From positions 6,257,001-6,321,000 of the forward strand of contig NZ_CP040094.1 in assembly GCF_013343235.1 (NCBI RefSeq): a stretch of DNA of 64,000 nucleotides, given 5' to 3'. The position numbers and the translations under genes are program-made. The DNA is from Nostoc sp. TCL240-02. GTDB lineage: Bacteria; Cyanobacteriota; Cyanobacteriia; Cyanobacteriales; Nostocaceae. Under the pieces are notes generated by a model. The model saw nothing but the letters and a program-made list of their open reading frames with translations, ran no database searches and had not been told where the DNA came from. Positions 34,959 to 44,732 of the stretch are shown here, piece after piece; the stretch's first letter is position 1, and each line of letters starts with the position of its first letter.

Positions 34959-35744
34959 TTACTGTCCTGGTGTTTTCAGGTTTTCACCCCCTTGGGTGAC
35001 TTTTGCGGATTCAATGCGATCGCCTTGCTGAATTTTGTTCACGACATCAAAGCCTTGGGTGACATTGCCAAACACGGCGTAGTTACCATCCAAAAAGGCT
35101 AGATCCGCTAAAGCAAAGTAAAACTGAGCAGAAGCGGAGTCTGGTGATTGCGATCGCGCCATCGCTACTGCACCCTGTTTATGCGGCAATATAACGGGTT
35201 GAGCAGTAGCATCAAATGGTTTATTGTAAATCGGAGTATCCGAACCTTTTGGCTTAACTTCTAAAGGTATATAGCGAGCATTTCCCGTTTTTGGGTCAAT
35301 ATAGCTACCCGTTCCCAGCTGATCTGCTGGAACTTTCGGGTCTTTGCTTTTGGGATCGCCGCCTTGAACTACAAACGGTTGTGGTTCGCGTACAACTCGA
35401 TGGAAAGCTAAACCATCGTAAACACCCTTTTGCACTAAATCTACAAAGTTACCGGCTGTAATGGGGGCATCAGTGCCATCTACTTCGATAGTAATGGGCG
35501 AACCTTTAACTGTTATTACCACAGTAGCCTTGCCTTCAAGACGTGGTAAACCAGCGATTCCAGGAATACTCTCACTACTAGTTTGAGATACAGATGTTGC
35601 TTCAGTAGTCGTCTGGGTAGTCGAGGTAGCTGTCGAGGTTGGAGAAGACGTATTAGAAGCTACCTGCTGTGTGGAACATCCTCCAAGCATCACAGCACTG
35701 ATAAGCACAAGAGAAAGCAAAAATTGTGAAATTTTTAACCGCAT
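34959..35744 (-). CDS. Cyclophilin-type peptidyl-prolyl isomerase, lipoprotein
   Basis: A 261-residue protein. Residues 1-23 are a lipoprotein signal ([14 protein letters not shown], lipid-anchored Cys23), followed by a Thr/Ser-rich linker to about 65 and a cyclophilin domain ([57 protein letters not shown]). It would fold proteins in the periplasm or thylakoid lumen. Cyclophilins of this layout are common in cyanobacteria. Confidence 0.92.
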   Translation of the reverse strand: MRLKISQFLLSLVLISAVMLGGCSTQQVASNTSSPTSTATSTTQTTTEATSVSQTSSESIPGIAGLPRLEGKATVVITVKGSPITIEVDGTDAPITAGNFVDLVQKGVYDGLAFHRVVREPQPFVVQGGDPKSKDPKVPADQLGTGSYIDPKTGNARYIPLEVKPKGSDTPIYNKPFDATAQPVILPHKQGAVAMARSQSPDSASAQFYFALADLAFLDGNYAVFGNVTQGFDVVNKIQQGDRIESAKVTQGGENLKTPGQ

Positions 35745-35968
35745 TGCCAGTTACTGATTTAACCAGAGTATCTTATCGTTTTCAGGGGAATTGGGAATTG
35801 GGAAGATGGCCAAGAGTTCTATTGATTAAGCTGCCCTGTATTTAATTTGCACAGCTAGAGCGGACAAGATACCCACCCCACAGGAGATTTATTTTTTGGA
35901 GGATGCAAATTAAACTATCTTCAGCTTATTGCTCAACTCCCAATTCCCCATTCCCCATTCCCAATTAA

Positions 35969-36538
35969 TTAAAGTCCTTCTAACGATACTCCCAAAAAGC
36001 GGGCTAACTTCGCACCTTCTGTTTCCAACTCTGTTAAAGATAAGGGTTGTCCAACCCGTGTTAAGGGAATATCTCGCCGCCCCTTAATGCGTAGATAAAG
36101 GGCGCGAAGGGGATTAAGACCTTCTTTGACAGCTATTCGCACAGATTGCACATCTTCTATGCGGCTATCAATCTCAATTCGGCGGTTTTTGCCAGGAAAA
36201 CCCCAACGGAAGATTTTGATTGTGCCAGTTTCTTGATTAAATTCGTTGTAGCCACCACCCACATCCAATAAAATCACTAGCCATAGGTATGTGGCTAGTA
36301 GCAAGCCAGCAGCACCATATAACCCCATCACCAATCCTTGGGGGACAAATACTAGTTGAGTTGGATCGGAAACTATGAGTAAATTAACTTTTAAGTAGCT
36401 GGATATCCCAGCTAGTAAAAAGCCGCTTGCTCCCAAGGTAACAATAGTTGCCCACCAGTAGTTACTGAACCGACGAGAACCGAGAACATTTTGATGCAGG
36501 AGGCGATCGCCTTTGTTAATCGTTGTTGATGTCGTCAT
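35969..36538 (-). CDS. ycf4: Photosystem I assembly protein Ycf4
   Basis: A protein of about 189 residues from the ATG at 36536-36538; an in-frame start at 36586 would add 16 residues not typical of the family. Two membrane helices (WWATIVTLGASGFLLAGISS and LVMGLYGAAGLLLATYLWLV) precede a conserved soluble domain (FRWGFPGKNRRIEIDSRIED, SVRIAVKEGLNPLRALYLRI). Ycf4 aids photosystem I assembly in thylakoids. It is divergent from psbD, which lies about 680 nt away. Confidence 0.93.
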   Translation of the reverse strand: MTTSTTINKGDRLLHQNVLGSRRFSNYWWATIVTLGASGFLLAGISSYLKVNLLIVSDPTQLVFVPQGLVMGLYGAAGLLLATYLWLVILLDVGGGYNEFNQETGTIKIFRWGFPGKNRRIEIDSRIEDVQSVRIAVKEGLNPLRALYLRIKGRRDIPLTRVGQPLSLTELETEGAKLARFLGVSLEGL

Positions 36539-37219
36539 TGAACTATCATTGCCTGTGAGATACTCGCTGTGACATACAAAGCACATTAAATGCTGCTAGA
36601 CATAACTTGACTAAATTGAAGGCTAGTCATTTAACTAAAGAACACTTTAGAGTGTCTGCTGCTTGATTATTTTACCAAACATTGTTGACAAAAACTCAGC
36701 TGCGCTCCTCCCTACTGCTACCCATATAATTTGTTTGTTAGGGCATGTTTATAATTTTTTTACTCCTTGTCCGATCAAAATTCTCTCTCTCCAGCCCCCT
36801 GACTCTTTTTGACCTCTTGGGAAGGAGTTACCTACCTACGCCCATCTAGACTAAATTTTCTTACATTTCTGAGAAAAGTTGTGTCAAATTGTAAAATTTC
36901 TGATATTCATATTATTTATAAGGTTCGTGTTTCATGCCTGATTTGCTTCTGTGTGTCAGGCAAAAACCCTGAGTAGTGTGATAAGTTAAGAATCATTAAG
37001 TTACCACAAGCTAGATTACTAGCCGATGGTACGTGTAATGGCATAGAAAAAAGAGAAATACTGATTTCACAGGTCAGCAAATTCTCAGAATCTCAGTCGC
37101 TTTTAAGCTATTGAGATTGTCAAAAAAAACGTTAATTCCTCATGGCAGTTGGTTACATTGGCTCTCCGTACTGCCTTAGAAACGTTGCAATTTTAGTAAA
37201 AAAAGAGGATTTTAGTCCG
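36539..37219. other. Divergent region between ycf4 and psbD
   Basis: About 680 nt with no supported gene. It should hold the psbD promoter(s) and 5' leader; psbD genes of other cyanobacteria have long, light-regulated leaders. I could not identify a confident -10 element or HLR1 site by eye. A codon-poor in-frame extension of psbD (37142-37219) is not considered coding. Confidence 0.4.
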
Positions 37220-38275
37220 ATGACCATCGCAGTTGGACGTGCGCCCAGTAGAGGGTGGTTTGACGTTCTAGACGACTGGCTCAAGCGCGATCGCTTCGTA
37301 TTCGTAGGTTGGTCAGGGATACTATTATTCCCCTGTGCCTTCCTAGCACTAGGCGGTTGGCTGACCGGTACCACCTTCGTCACCTCTTGGTACACCCACG
37401 GATTAGCCTCCTCCTACCTAGAAGGAGCTAACTTCTTAACAGTGGCAGTATCCACCCCCGCTGACAGCATGGGACATTCCCTATTGCTGTTGTGGGGACC
37501 AGAAGCCCAAGGCGACCTCACCCGTTGGTTCCAACTGGGTGGATTGTGGCCATTCGTTGCCTTACATGGAGCCTTTGGTTTGATTGGCTTCATGTTGCGG
37601 CAATTTGAAATTGCGCGTCTAGTAGGAATCCGTCCTTATAACGCCCTCGCCTTCTCCGCTCCCATTGCAGTATTCGTCAGTGTATTCCTGATGTACCCCT
37701 TGGGACAATCAAGCTGGTTCTTTGCACCCAGCTTTGGGGTGGCTGCAATTTTCCGGTTCCTGCTATTCCTGCAAGGCTTCCACAACTGGACACTCAACCC
37801 CTTCCACATGATGGGTGTTGCTGGTGTATTGGGTGGTGCATTATTGTGCGCCATTCACGGAGCCACAGTCGAAAATACCTTGTTTGAAGATGGAGATGGT
37901 GCCAACACCTTCCGCGCCTTCAATCCAACCCAGTCGGAAGAAACCTATTCAATGGTGACAGCAAACCGATTCTGGTCACAGATTTTCGGGATTGCTTTCT
38001 CAAACAAACGCTGGTTGCACTTCTTTATGTTGTTCGTGCCAGTCACAGGTTTGTGGATGAGTGCCGTCGGCATCGTCGGTTTAGCACTCAACCTGCGGGC
38101 TTATGATTTCGTCTCCCAAGAATTGCGGGCGGCGGAAGACCCTGAGTTTGAAACCTTCTATACCAAAAACATTTTGCTGAACGAGGGTATCCGCGCTTGG
38201 ATGGCTCCTCAAGATCAACCCCACGAACAATTTGTATTCCCTGAGGAGGTATTACCACGTGGTAACGCTCTCTAA
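37220..38275 (+). CDS. psbD: Photosystem II D2 protein
   Basis: A 351-residue D2 reaction-centre subunit that binds P680 chlorophyll, pheophytin, QA and, with D1, the non-heme iron. It starts [20 protein letters not shown]; the frame runs 26 codons further upstream, but the ATG at 37220 gives the standard D2 length. Visible landmarks are [20 protein letters not shown] and the C-terminal ending RGNAL. It overlaps the psbC start by 17 nt. Confidence 0.98.
   Translation: MTIAVGRAPSRGWFDVLDDWLKRDRFVFVGWSGILLFPCAFLALGGWLTGTTFVTSWYTHGLASSYLEGANFLTVAVSTPADSMGHSLLLLWGPEAQGDLTRWFQLGGLWPFVALHGAFGLIGFMLRQFEIARLVGIRPYNALAFSAPIAVFVSVFLMYPLGQSSWFFAPSFGVAAIFRFLLFLQGFHNWTLNPFHMMGVAGVLGGALLCAIHGATVENTLFEDGDGANTFRAFNPTQSEETYSMVTANRFWSQIFGIAFSNKRWLHFFMLFVPVTGLWMSAVGIVGLALNLRAYDFVSQELRAAEDPEFETFYTKNILLNEGIRAWMAPQDQPHEQFVFPEEVLPRGNAL
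38243..38261 (+). promoter_or_regulatory. psbC ribosome-binding site and GTG start inside psbD
   Basis: GAGGAGG at 38243-38249 lies 9 nt before the GTG at 38259-38261. Both are inside psbD, whose stop is at 38273-38275. This is the classical translationally coupled psbD/psbC junction. The GTG rather than the upstream TTG-like codon at 38232 is the start because it gives the known CP43 N-terminus ([12 protein letters not shown]). Confidence 0.85.
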
Positions 38276-39650
38276 TAGACCAAATATATTAGGCGGCAAT
38301 GGACGCGACCAAGAATCTACTGGCTTTGCCTGGTGGTCTGGTAACGCGCGTTTAATCAATCTATCTGGCAAACTTCTGGGCGCTCACGTTGCCCACGCTG
38401 GCTTGATTGTATTCTGGGCAGGAGCGATGACTTTGTTTGAAGTCGCTCACTTCGTTCCTGAAAAACCCATGTACGAACAGGGCTTGATCCTGTTACCTCA
38501 CCTCGCTACCCAGGGTTGGGGCGTTGGTGCTGGTGGTGAAGTTATCGACACCTTCCCCTACTTTGTTGTCGGTGTACTCCACCTAATTTCCTCAGCCGTC
38601 CTTGGCTTTGGCGGTATCTATCATGCCGTCCGTGGCCCAGAAACCTTAGAAGAATACTCTTCTTTCTTTGGTTATGACTGGAAAGACAAGAACAAGATGA
38701 CCAACATCATCGGATTCCACCTAATTATTTTGGGATGCGGTGCGTTGCTGTTGGTAGCAAAGGCAATGTTCTTTGGTGGGTTGTATGACACCTGGGCACC
38801 AGGCGGTGGTGACGTTCGGATTATTACCAATCCGACATTGAACCCAGCAGTTATCTTCGGTTATGTAATCAAGTCTCCTTTCGGTGGCGAAGGCTGGATT
38901 GTCAGCGTTGATAACTTGGAAGATGTGGTGGGCGGTCACATCTGGATTGCCTTTATCTGTATTGCTGGCGGTATTTTCCACATTCTTACCAAGCCTTTTG
39001 CTTGGTCACGTCGTGCATCCATCTGGTCTGGTGAGGCTTACCTCTCCTACAGCTTGGGCGCTCTTTCCCTGATGGGCTTTATTGCCTCAATCTTTGTTTG
39101 GTTCAACAACACCGTTTATCCTAGCGAATTCTTTGGCCCTACTGGTCCAGAAGCTTCTCAAGCTCAGGCTTTGACCTTCTTGATTCGTGACCAACGCTTG
39201 GGTGCTAACGTCGGTTCTGCCCAAGGCCCCACAGGTCTAGGTAAATACCTGATGCGCTCTCCAACTGGTGAAATCATCTTCGGTGGTGAAACCATGCGCT
39301 TCTGGGATTTCCGTGGTCCTTGGTTGGAGCCTCTACGTGGCCCCAATGGTCTTGACTTGGAAAAAATCAAGAACGATATTCAACCTTGGCAAGCTCGTCG
39401 CGCTGCTGAATACATGACCCACGCTCCTCTGGGTTCTTTGAACTCCGTGGGTGGTGTGGCTACCGAGATTAACTCGTTCAACTATGTATCTCCTCGCGCT
39501 TGGTTGGCGACTTCTCACTTCGTACTAGGATTCTTCTTCCTAGTTGGTCACTTGTGGCACGCTGGTCGCGCACGGGCTGCTGCTGGTGGTTTTGAGAAAG
39601 GAATTAACCGTGATACTGAGCCAGTGATGTTTATGGACGACCTAGATTAG
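38259..39650 (+). CDS. psbC: Photosystem II CP43 chlorophyll protein
   Basis: A 463-residue six-helix core antenna protein that binds chlorophyll a and contributes Glu and Arg ligands to the Mn4CaO5 cluster through its large lumenal loop ([20 protein letters not shown]). It starts at GTG 38259, inside psbD, and shares its transcript. A strong intrinsic terminator follows 40 nt after the stop. Length and sequence are typical. Confidence 0.98.
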   Translation: MVTLSNRPNILGGNGRDQESTGFAWWSGNARLINLSGKLLGAHVAHAGLIVFWAGAMTLFEVAHFVPEKPMYEQGLILLPHLATQGWGVGAGGEVIDTFPYFVVGVLHLISSAVLGFGGIYHAVRGPETLEEYSSFFGYDWKDKNKMTNIIGFHLIILGCGALLLVAKAMFFGGLYDTWAPGGGDVRIITNPTLNPAVIFGYVIKSPFGGEGWIVSVDNLEDVVGGHIWIAFICIAGGIFHILTKPFAWSRRASIWSGEAYLSYSLGALSLMGFIASIFVWFNNTVYPSEFFGPTGPEASQAQALTFLIRDQRLGANVGSAQGPTGLGKYLMRSPTGEIIFGGETMRFWDFRGPWLEPLRGPNGLDLEKIKNDIQPWQARRAAEYMTHAPLGSLNSVGGVATEINSFNYVSPRAWLATSHFVLGFFFLVGHLWHAGRARAAAGGFEKGINRDTEPVMFMDDLD

Positions 39651-39690
39651 GTTGTAAAGTTTATTTCATCACGGATAACTAAATAATTTA

Positions 39691-39722
39691 AAAGCTCTTG
39701 CGTAAAAGCAAGGGCTTTTTTT
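39691..39722 (+). terminator. Intrinsic terminator of psbD-psbC
   Basis: The 11-bp stem AAAGCTCTTGC (39691-39701) with GCAAGGGCTTT (39708-39718), containing one wobble, and a T-run of at least seven bases. It lies about 40 nt after the psbC stop. Confidence 0.9.
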
Positions 39723-39780
39723 ATAGGAAAATTAGTAATCTATTGATTAAATTGAGGAACTTACCAAGGTCATTAATACC

Positions 39781-39966
39781 ATGAGCGATTCCAATTTTAT
39801 TGAGACTTTGCGATGGACATCTGAAGCTAAAGAAAAGTTACAAAATATTCCCTTTTTTGTCCGCACTCAAGCTAGAGCCAGAATTGAACAACTAGCTCGC
39901 GAAGCAAACCAAGAGATTGTTACAGCCGATTTGGTAGAACAGGCTAGGCTTGAGTTTGGACAATAA
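39781..39966 (+). CDS. PCP_red domain small protein
   Basis: A 61-residue protein ([40 protein letters not shown]) that matches the C-terminal PCP_red domain of the light-independent protochlorophyllide reductase subunit ChlB. Free-standing copies of this domain are common in cyanobacteria; their role is not established, possibly in chlorophyll metabolism or Fe-S binding partners. It follows psbC but is separated by a strong terminator, so it probably has its own promoter. Confidence 0.85.
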   Translation: MSDSNFIETLRWTSEAKEKLQNIPFFVRTQARARIEQLAREANQEIVTADLVEQARLEFGQ

Positions 39967-39981
39967 AAAGAAGTCAGGAAT

Positions 39982-40182
39982 CAGGAGTCAGAATTCAGAA
40001 TTATTTTCCCATAGAAGATAAAGTTTTAATAACGAACAATATTTAAACTTTGTTTCGCTCACGTTCGCATAGTGTCTCGCAGAGAGGGACAAGGTTTTAG
40101 CCCAATATTCAGATTCTTACGGACTCACTACCGCTACGCTATCAAAGAGCCATACAGAATTCATGCTGAATTCTGACTCCTG
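39982..40182. mobile_element. MITE-like span with 17-bp perfect inverted ends
   Basis: CAGGAGTCAGAATTCAG (39982-39998) has its exact complement at 40166-40182. The 200-nt interior holds fragments related to other repeats (TCGCTCACGTTCGCATAGTG) and no gene. It lies just upstream of the truncated Uma2 gene. Confidence 0.5.
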
Positions 40183-40225
40183 AGTTCTGAATTCTTCTTT
40201 GTAAAATATTCTGGAGGTCGTAACA

Positions 40226-40396
40226 ATGACAGTCGCCAAAAATAGAGCAGACCGAGTAATACTTTACGACATTAGCTGGCAACAGTTTGAAAATCTTCTA
40301 AAAGACTTGGGAGAGCATCAAGCAGCACGGTTAGCTTTACGAATTATTATCAGCTTCCTCCCACATTCATTGCTGCTAAAAAAGCCTTCTGGCTGA
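40226..40396 (+). pseudogene. Truncated Uma2-family (DUF820) nuclease gene
   Basis: After a good ribosome site (CTGGAGG at 40211-40217) the frame opens MTVAKNRADRVILYDISWQQ and continues FENLLKDLGEHQAARLA, the typical N-terminus of cyanobacterial Uma2 proteins. It then breaks into unrelated sequence near 40336 and stops at 40394-40396. The expected catalytic core (about 150 more residues) is missing. The breakpoint abuts the 3' end of the convergent SWIM gene, so a deletion probably removed the rest. Uma2 proteins are abundant PD-(D/E)xK-like nucleases in cyanobacteria. Confidence 0.8.
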
Positions 40397-41186
40397 CATC
40401 TCTGTAAACTGTATTCAAATACTTCATTACCACATCACTCGAAGTTGAGTTTACTGTATTTTCCTCTTCTTTCGCTAGAGGGATTGCTCCTAATACATCT
40501 AATACCATCTCGCTAGTAGACGGCGCAATCACTACTAAGGATGACTCTAGTGGCTCATTGTATTGCCAGAAAGAATCAATTTTTACCGAGTATTTATTAT
40601 TAGGAATTGACTCTTGAATATCGGGTGTTTCTGTGGTAAAGGATTGGATTTTGCCGCTACGTAATTGGCGTAAATCACTGATAATCTGCTCTTTGGTGCG
40701 TCCGCGTAATTGAAATAGTACAAATGGGTCTTCACTGAAGCGATCGCCTAACTGATAGTATAGGGCACCAATGTGTTTACAGGGATTTGCTTTATCAGGA
40801 CAAGAGCATTTACTCTGGACATCACCAAGAGTAAAAGGAAATATCGAAAGACCATTAGCCGTGAACACTTCTTCTATATTTTGTGGCATTTCTCCAGCTA
40901 GTAGCTTGGCAGCAAAAATTGCCCTTTGGGACATGGTTTCAATTACATAACCCCACTGTTCATCGGTAAATGGTTCAAGGGAAAGGGAAACTTTATAAGG
41001 TTCTACTTCACTACCTTGCACCCTAGCTAATACTTTCGCTCCTTTAAATTCAATGCTCAAAACATTTCCTTGACGAGCATAATTTCTCGCACGTTCTAAA
41101 CGCTTTTTGAAGCGATAAGAATCTAGCAAATCTAGCCATTGTTGTGACCACCATTCTCGACTTGCTTGTAATGTGTAATTAGTCAT
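40350..41186 (-). CDS. SWIM zinc-finger protein
   Basis: A 278-residue protein with a SWIM motif CxCx6CxH (SKCSCPDKANPCKHIGALYY; C127, C129, C136, H138), flanked by helical regions. SWIM domains bind DNA or partner proteins. It lies 94 nt downstream of a SNF2-type helicase gene on the same strand, an arrangement frequent in bacteria, and the two probably act together on DNA. The C-terminus overlaps the truncated Uma2 gene on the other strand. Confidence 0.88.
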   Translation of the reverse strand: MTNYTLQASREWWSQQWLDLLDSYRFKKRLERARNYARQGNVLSIEFKGAKVLARVQGSEVEPYKVSLSLEPFTDEQWGYVIETMSQRAIFAAKLLAGEMPQNIEEVFTANGLSIFPFTLGDVQSKCSCPDKANPCKHIGALYYQLGDRFSEDPFVLFQLRGRTKEQIISDLRQLRSGKIQSFTTETPDIQESIPNNKYSVKIDSFWQYNEPLESSLVVIAPSTSEMVLDVLGAIPLAKEEENTVNSTSSDVVMKYLNTVYRDVSQKAFLAAMNVGGS

Positions 41187-41225
41187 AAGTCAATTTAAAA
41201 ACTTAGTAGTCTGCTATATGAACGA

Positions 41226-41286
41226 GTTTGTAGTGAGCGCTAAAACGCTCAAATCAAAAATTAAAATCCTGACTACGAACTTATTC
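41226..41286. repeat. Dispersed double-hairpin repeat, copy 2, at the SNF2 stop codon
   Basis: A degraded relative of 6057-6105 (GTTTGTAGTGAGCGCTAAAA, then GACTACGAAC). Its right end CTACGAACTTATT matches copy 1, and the stop codon of the SNF2 gene (41281-41283) lies within that shared segment. Confidence 0.6.
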
Positions 41287-44200
41287 TGCATCATCGTCAA
41301 TTACTGCACTGCGATCGAGTATTAGTAAGTTGCGAAGTTGGTCTGTATCTAGTTCAGTCAACCATTCTTCACCAGCACCTACAACTTGTTCAGCTAGTTG
41401 TTTCTTACTTTCAATCATGTCATGAATTTTTTCTTCTAAAGTGCCTGTGCAGACAAATTTATGTACTTGCACATTCCGGGTTTGACCAATCCGAAATACT
41501 CTATCTGTGGCTTGATTTTCTACTGCTGGATTCCACCATCTATCAAAGTGGAATACATGATTTGCTCGTGTTAAATTAAGTCCTACACCACCAGCTTTTA
41601 GAGAAAGAATCATAATCGGTGGCCCCTGGGGGTCGTGTTGGAAACGGTCGATCATTTCCTCTCGTTGTTTTTTACTGGTGCTACCATATAAAAAGAATAT
41701 TTCTCGCCCTAGCTGTTTTTCTAGATAGGGTTTAAGTAATTTACCCCACTCAGCAAATTGTGTGAAGATTAAAGCGCGATCGCTTTCAGCTAAAACTTCT
41801 TCTAACATTTCTTCTAGCCGCAGAAGTTTGGCTGAATTATGTTGCTCTAATGTTGCTTGTTTCAAATATTGGGCTGGGTGATTGCAGATTTGTTTGAGTT
41901 TGATTAGTAAAGCCAAAATCATCCCTCGACGTTGCAATCCTTCCGCAGATGCTATATCTGCTAAAGATTGCTCGACAACTTGTTGATAAAGTGCAGCTTG
42001 ATCGGCAGTTAGACCGCAAAATACGGTCATTTCTTGCTTGTCTGGTAGGTCTTGAATGATGTCACGATCGCTTTTCAATCGCCGCAGTATAAATGGCTGA
42101 ACTAATGAACGTAACTGACCCAAAGAAGCCGTATCACCATACTTTTCTATTGGCATGGCAAACCGACGCTGGAAAAATTGCTTATTTCCTAAATACCCTG
42201 GATTGAGAAAATCTAAAATAGACCAGAGTTCTTGCAATCTATTTTCTACTGGTGTCCCCGTCAATGCAATGCGAAACGTTGCTTGTAATTGGCGTACCGC
42301 TTTTGATTGCTTCGCCTCTGAATTTTTCACATTCTGGGCTTCGTCTAAAACAATTATCTGCCAAGATACACTTTCTAATGACTTGATATCTCGATGAAGA
42401 AGGGAGTAGCTGGTAACTATTAAATCGTATTTTTTTACTGCTTCTAAAAATGCTTTACCTTTTGGTCGTTTGTCACCGTGATATTGTAAAATTTTCAGGC
42501 TTGGCGCAAATTTATTGACTTCCCTTTCCCAGTTGCCTAAAACCGAAGTTGGACAAACTAATAGTGTTGGATTTTCTAGTGCATCTTGTTCTTTGAGATG
42601 TAGTAAAAAAGCAATGAACTGAATAGTTTTACCCAATCCCATATCGTCGGCGAGACACGCGCCTAAGCCCCAACGTTCTAAGAAAGATAGCCAAGCAGCA
42701 CCACGTTCTTGATAAGGTCGCAACTGTCCTTTAAAGCCTGCTGGTGTGGGCAAAGGTGCGATCGCTTGATTATTGCTTAACGCCCCAATCAACTCTTGCA
42801 ATGCCCCTGATGCCTCAAAGCTAACCACTGGTAATTTTTCAATTACCTGGGTATCTCCTGTACTAAAACGCAAGGCATCTTCCAAGGAAAGCGCCATTTG
42901 GTCTTTGCGAGTGGTAAAAAAAGTTTGGGCTGTTTTGATGTCTTGAGGCCGCAATTCCACCCACTCGCCGTTAATTTCCACTAGCGGACTATTTAAAGCC
43001 ACAAGTTTATCAAACTCAGCTTTAGAAATAGTTTGTCCACCAATTGCCAATTGCCATTGGAAATTCAGTAGACTTTGCAATCCTAAACGTCCCTGCTTTT
43101 TCTTTGGGGTTTCGGCAGTAATTTTTAAACCCAAACGGTTCGCCCATCCTTCACGGTTCGCCAAACTGGGAGGTAAAATTACTCCCAAACCACTGTCTTC
43201 CAACCTCCAAGCTACAGCTTTGATAAACTCATAAGCTTGGATGGGGTTGAGACGAGAAGATTGGGGATATTCGGTTTCAAAGCTGGGTGCGATCGCAGGA
43301 TACAATCGAGATACTACCCCTAAACCTCGCAAAAATGTTTCTTGTGGTTGCTCAATTGTCCGATTTTCATAAACCAAACGTTCAACTGGATTGTTCCAAA
43401 TAGTTGCCGCATCCACCACAAACTCAGGATCGTCAGCCGCTTGCAGAAAATACGCCAATGTCCAATCTGTTTCGCCTGACTCTGGAGAACGCAGTTGAAA
43501 ACAGGTACGAAATAGAGTTTTAAGAGTTAATTGGTATTGTAGCGGCATAGTCCAAGCCTTTAGTGCCGCTTCTAATCGTTCTATTTCATTTGCATCTGCA
43601 TTGACTGCATAAGATTCACTGGTTAAAGCTTGCAACCACTGTCGTACCGCAATTGATAAAGATGCCATCGCTTTAGCTTCAGTCGGAGGTTGAGAACCCA
43701 CCATTTCTCGCACTTGGGCATCTATCGTACTGTTGAGAAATCCTAAAAGTAATTCTTGAGGTTCAATCGGAAAGTCCACATAGAACAGCGATTGAGAAAA
43801 CTCCTCCCCAGTCCCCAGTCCCCAGTCGCCAGCCCCCAGTCCCTCCTGATACGTGCGACAAACCAACGGCATATCCGCAGAAAATTTTTCTAGCCGAGTT
43901 CCATCTACAGCACTGTCTAAAAGTACTTGCCATTTAGCAGCAAATGCACCATCTGATTGTCGGTCAATTCTTGGTAAGAACTTACACCGCGAGATTAAAT
44001 CTAAACCCCATCGGGAAACTTGCGACCAAAAACGTAAATCTCCTCCTAAAAAGGCATCTTCTCCTTTCGCAGCATTTAGAGGAATAGCAGCAAGAAATTT
44101 TACCGCCTCGCTGGGGTTGAGACAAAAACCCTCAACTCGCCAAGGTTGTAAATATTGTGGGGAGTCTGTTTCTAATCCCAAGCTGGCAGAATGCACGGGG

Positions 44201-44610
44201 AAAATCGTAGATGTTCCTTCTGCACTGTTTTCAGGTATATAAGTTGGTAGAGCAATTATTTGTGAATGTGTTGGTAAACTGATTTCAGTTGTACTGGCGG
44301 TTTTACGCGTTAGCATACCGCCTCCTTTGGAGGTTCGCCCAGTAGCCGCGTTGGCTTTGCCCGCCGTTCGCGTAGCGTCTCGTAGAGAAGGCATCGCAAC
44401 TTGAGGTTTTTGGATAAAGTTGGTAATCGCCATGTTTTGGGAAACCAACCACTCACTCAACTCCACTGATGTCATTGCCAATGGATGTACTGGAATATCT
44501 TCAGATTCATTAGGCTCAAAATTCGCTCGTGGCGATCGCCATGTTTCTCCCCAAATAAATAAACAACCCTTTTGATTTTTTAGTAACCAATTACCGTGTA
44601 AAATTGCCAT
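41281..44610 (-). CDS. SNF2/HepA-type DEAD-box helicase
   Basis: A 1109-residue SWI2/SNF2 ATPase. The N-terminal half (about 1-600) is the bacterial SNF2 accessory region; the motor follows with LADDMGLGKTIQ (motif I, about residue 655), VLDEAQNVKN (motif II, about 753), ALTGTPVENRL (motif III), ILSLKAGGVGLNL and QATDRVFRIGQT (motifs V-VI). Such proteins remodel protein-DNA complexes or help restart transcription. A SWIM protein gene lies downstream. Two stretches in the N-terminal half (residues about 72-98 and 254-270) are encoded by repeat-like DNA. Confidence 0.93.
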   Translation of the reverse strand: MAILHGNWLLKNQKGCLFIWGETWRSPRANFEPNESEDIPVHPLAMTSVELSEWLVSQNMAITNFIQKPQVAMPSLRDATRTAGKANAATGRTSKGGGMLTRKTASTTEISLPTHSQIIALPTYIPENSAEGTSTIFPVHSASLGLETDSPQYLQPWRVEGFCLNPSEAVKFLAAIPLNAAKGEDAFLGGDLRFWSQVSRWGLDLISRCKFLPRIDRQSDGAFAAKWQVLLDSAVDGTRLEKFSADMPLVCRTYQEGLGAGDWGLGTGEEFSQSLFYVDFPIEPQELLLGFLNSTIDAQVREMVGSQPPTEAKAMASLSIAVRQWLQALTSESYAVNADANEIERLEAALKAWTMPLQYQLTLKTLFRTCFQLRSPESGETDWTLAYFLQAADDPEFVVDAATIWNNPVERLVYENRTIEQPQETFLRGLGVVSRLYPAIAPSFETEYPQSSRLNPIQAYEFIKAVAWRLEDSGLGVILPPSLANREGWANRLGLKITAETPKKKQGRLGLQSLLNFQWQLAIGGQTISKAEFDKLVALNSPLVEINGEWVELRPQDIKTAQTFFTTRKDQMALSLEDALRFSTGDTQVIEKLPVVSFEASGALQELIGALSNNQAIAPLPTPAGFKGQLRPYQERGAAWLSFLERWGLGACLADDMGLGKTIQFIAFLLHLKEQDALENPTLLVCPTSVLGNWEREVNKFAPSLKILQYHGDKRPKGKAFLEAVKKYDLIVTSYSLLHRDIKSLESVSWQIIVLDEAQNVKNSEAKQSKAVRQLQATFRIALTGTPVENRLQELWSILDFLNPGYLGNKQFFQRRFAMPIEKYGDTASLGQLRSLVQPFILRRLKSDRDIIQDLPDKQEMTVFCGLTADQAALYQQVVEQSLADIASAEGLQRRGMILALLIKLKQICNHPAQYLKQATLEQHNSAKLLRLEEMLEEVLAESDRALIFTQFAEWGKLLKPYLEKQLGREIFFLYGSTSKKQREEMIDRFQHDPQGPPIMILSLKAGGVGLNLTRANHVFHFDRWWNPAVENQATDRVFRIGQTRNVQVHKFVCTGTLEEKIHDMIESKKQLAEQVVGAGEEWLTELDTDQLRNLLILDRSAVIDDDAE
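43804..43848. repeat. CCCCAGT-type repeat inside the SNF2 gene
   Basis: Units of GTCCCCAGTC/CCCCAGTC over about 45 nt, read in frame as GLGAGDWGLGTGEE at residues about 254-270 of the SNF2 protein. Simple arrays of this kind are usually intergenic in these genomes. Confidence 0.65.
44317..44396. repeat. Palindromic repeat inside the SNF2 gene
   Basis: About 80 nt including the hairpin CCTCCTTTGGAGG and the stretch GTTCGCGTAGCGTCTCGTAG, which resembles the intergenic pieces at 28045-28078 and 40060-40090. It encodes a Gly/Arg/Ala-rich segment (RDATRTAGKANAATGRTSKG) near residues 72-98 that looks unlike flanking protein. Confidence 0.6.
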
Positions 44611-44732
44611 TTGCTAACTACTCAGATTTTCGTAAAATTAAATAATTTAATTCGTAAAACTTTAGTTATTAAATTTTCTCAATAACATTTATAATAATTC
44701 CCAATAATCTTTCTGTATAAACATTATTAATA

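Noticed and set aside
37142..37219. In-frame N-terminal extension of psbD
   Set aside because: D2 is 351 residues from the ATG at 37220 and starts with the known MTIAVGR sequence; the extension has no family support.
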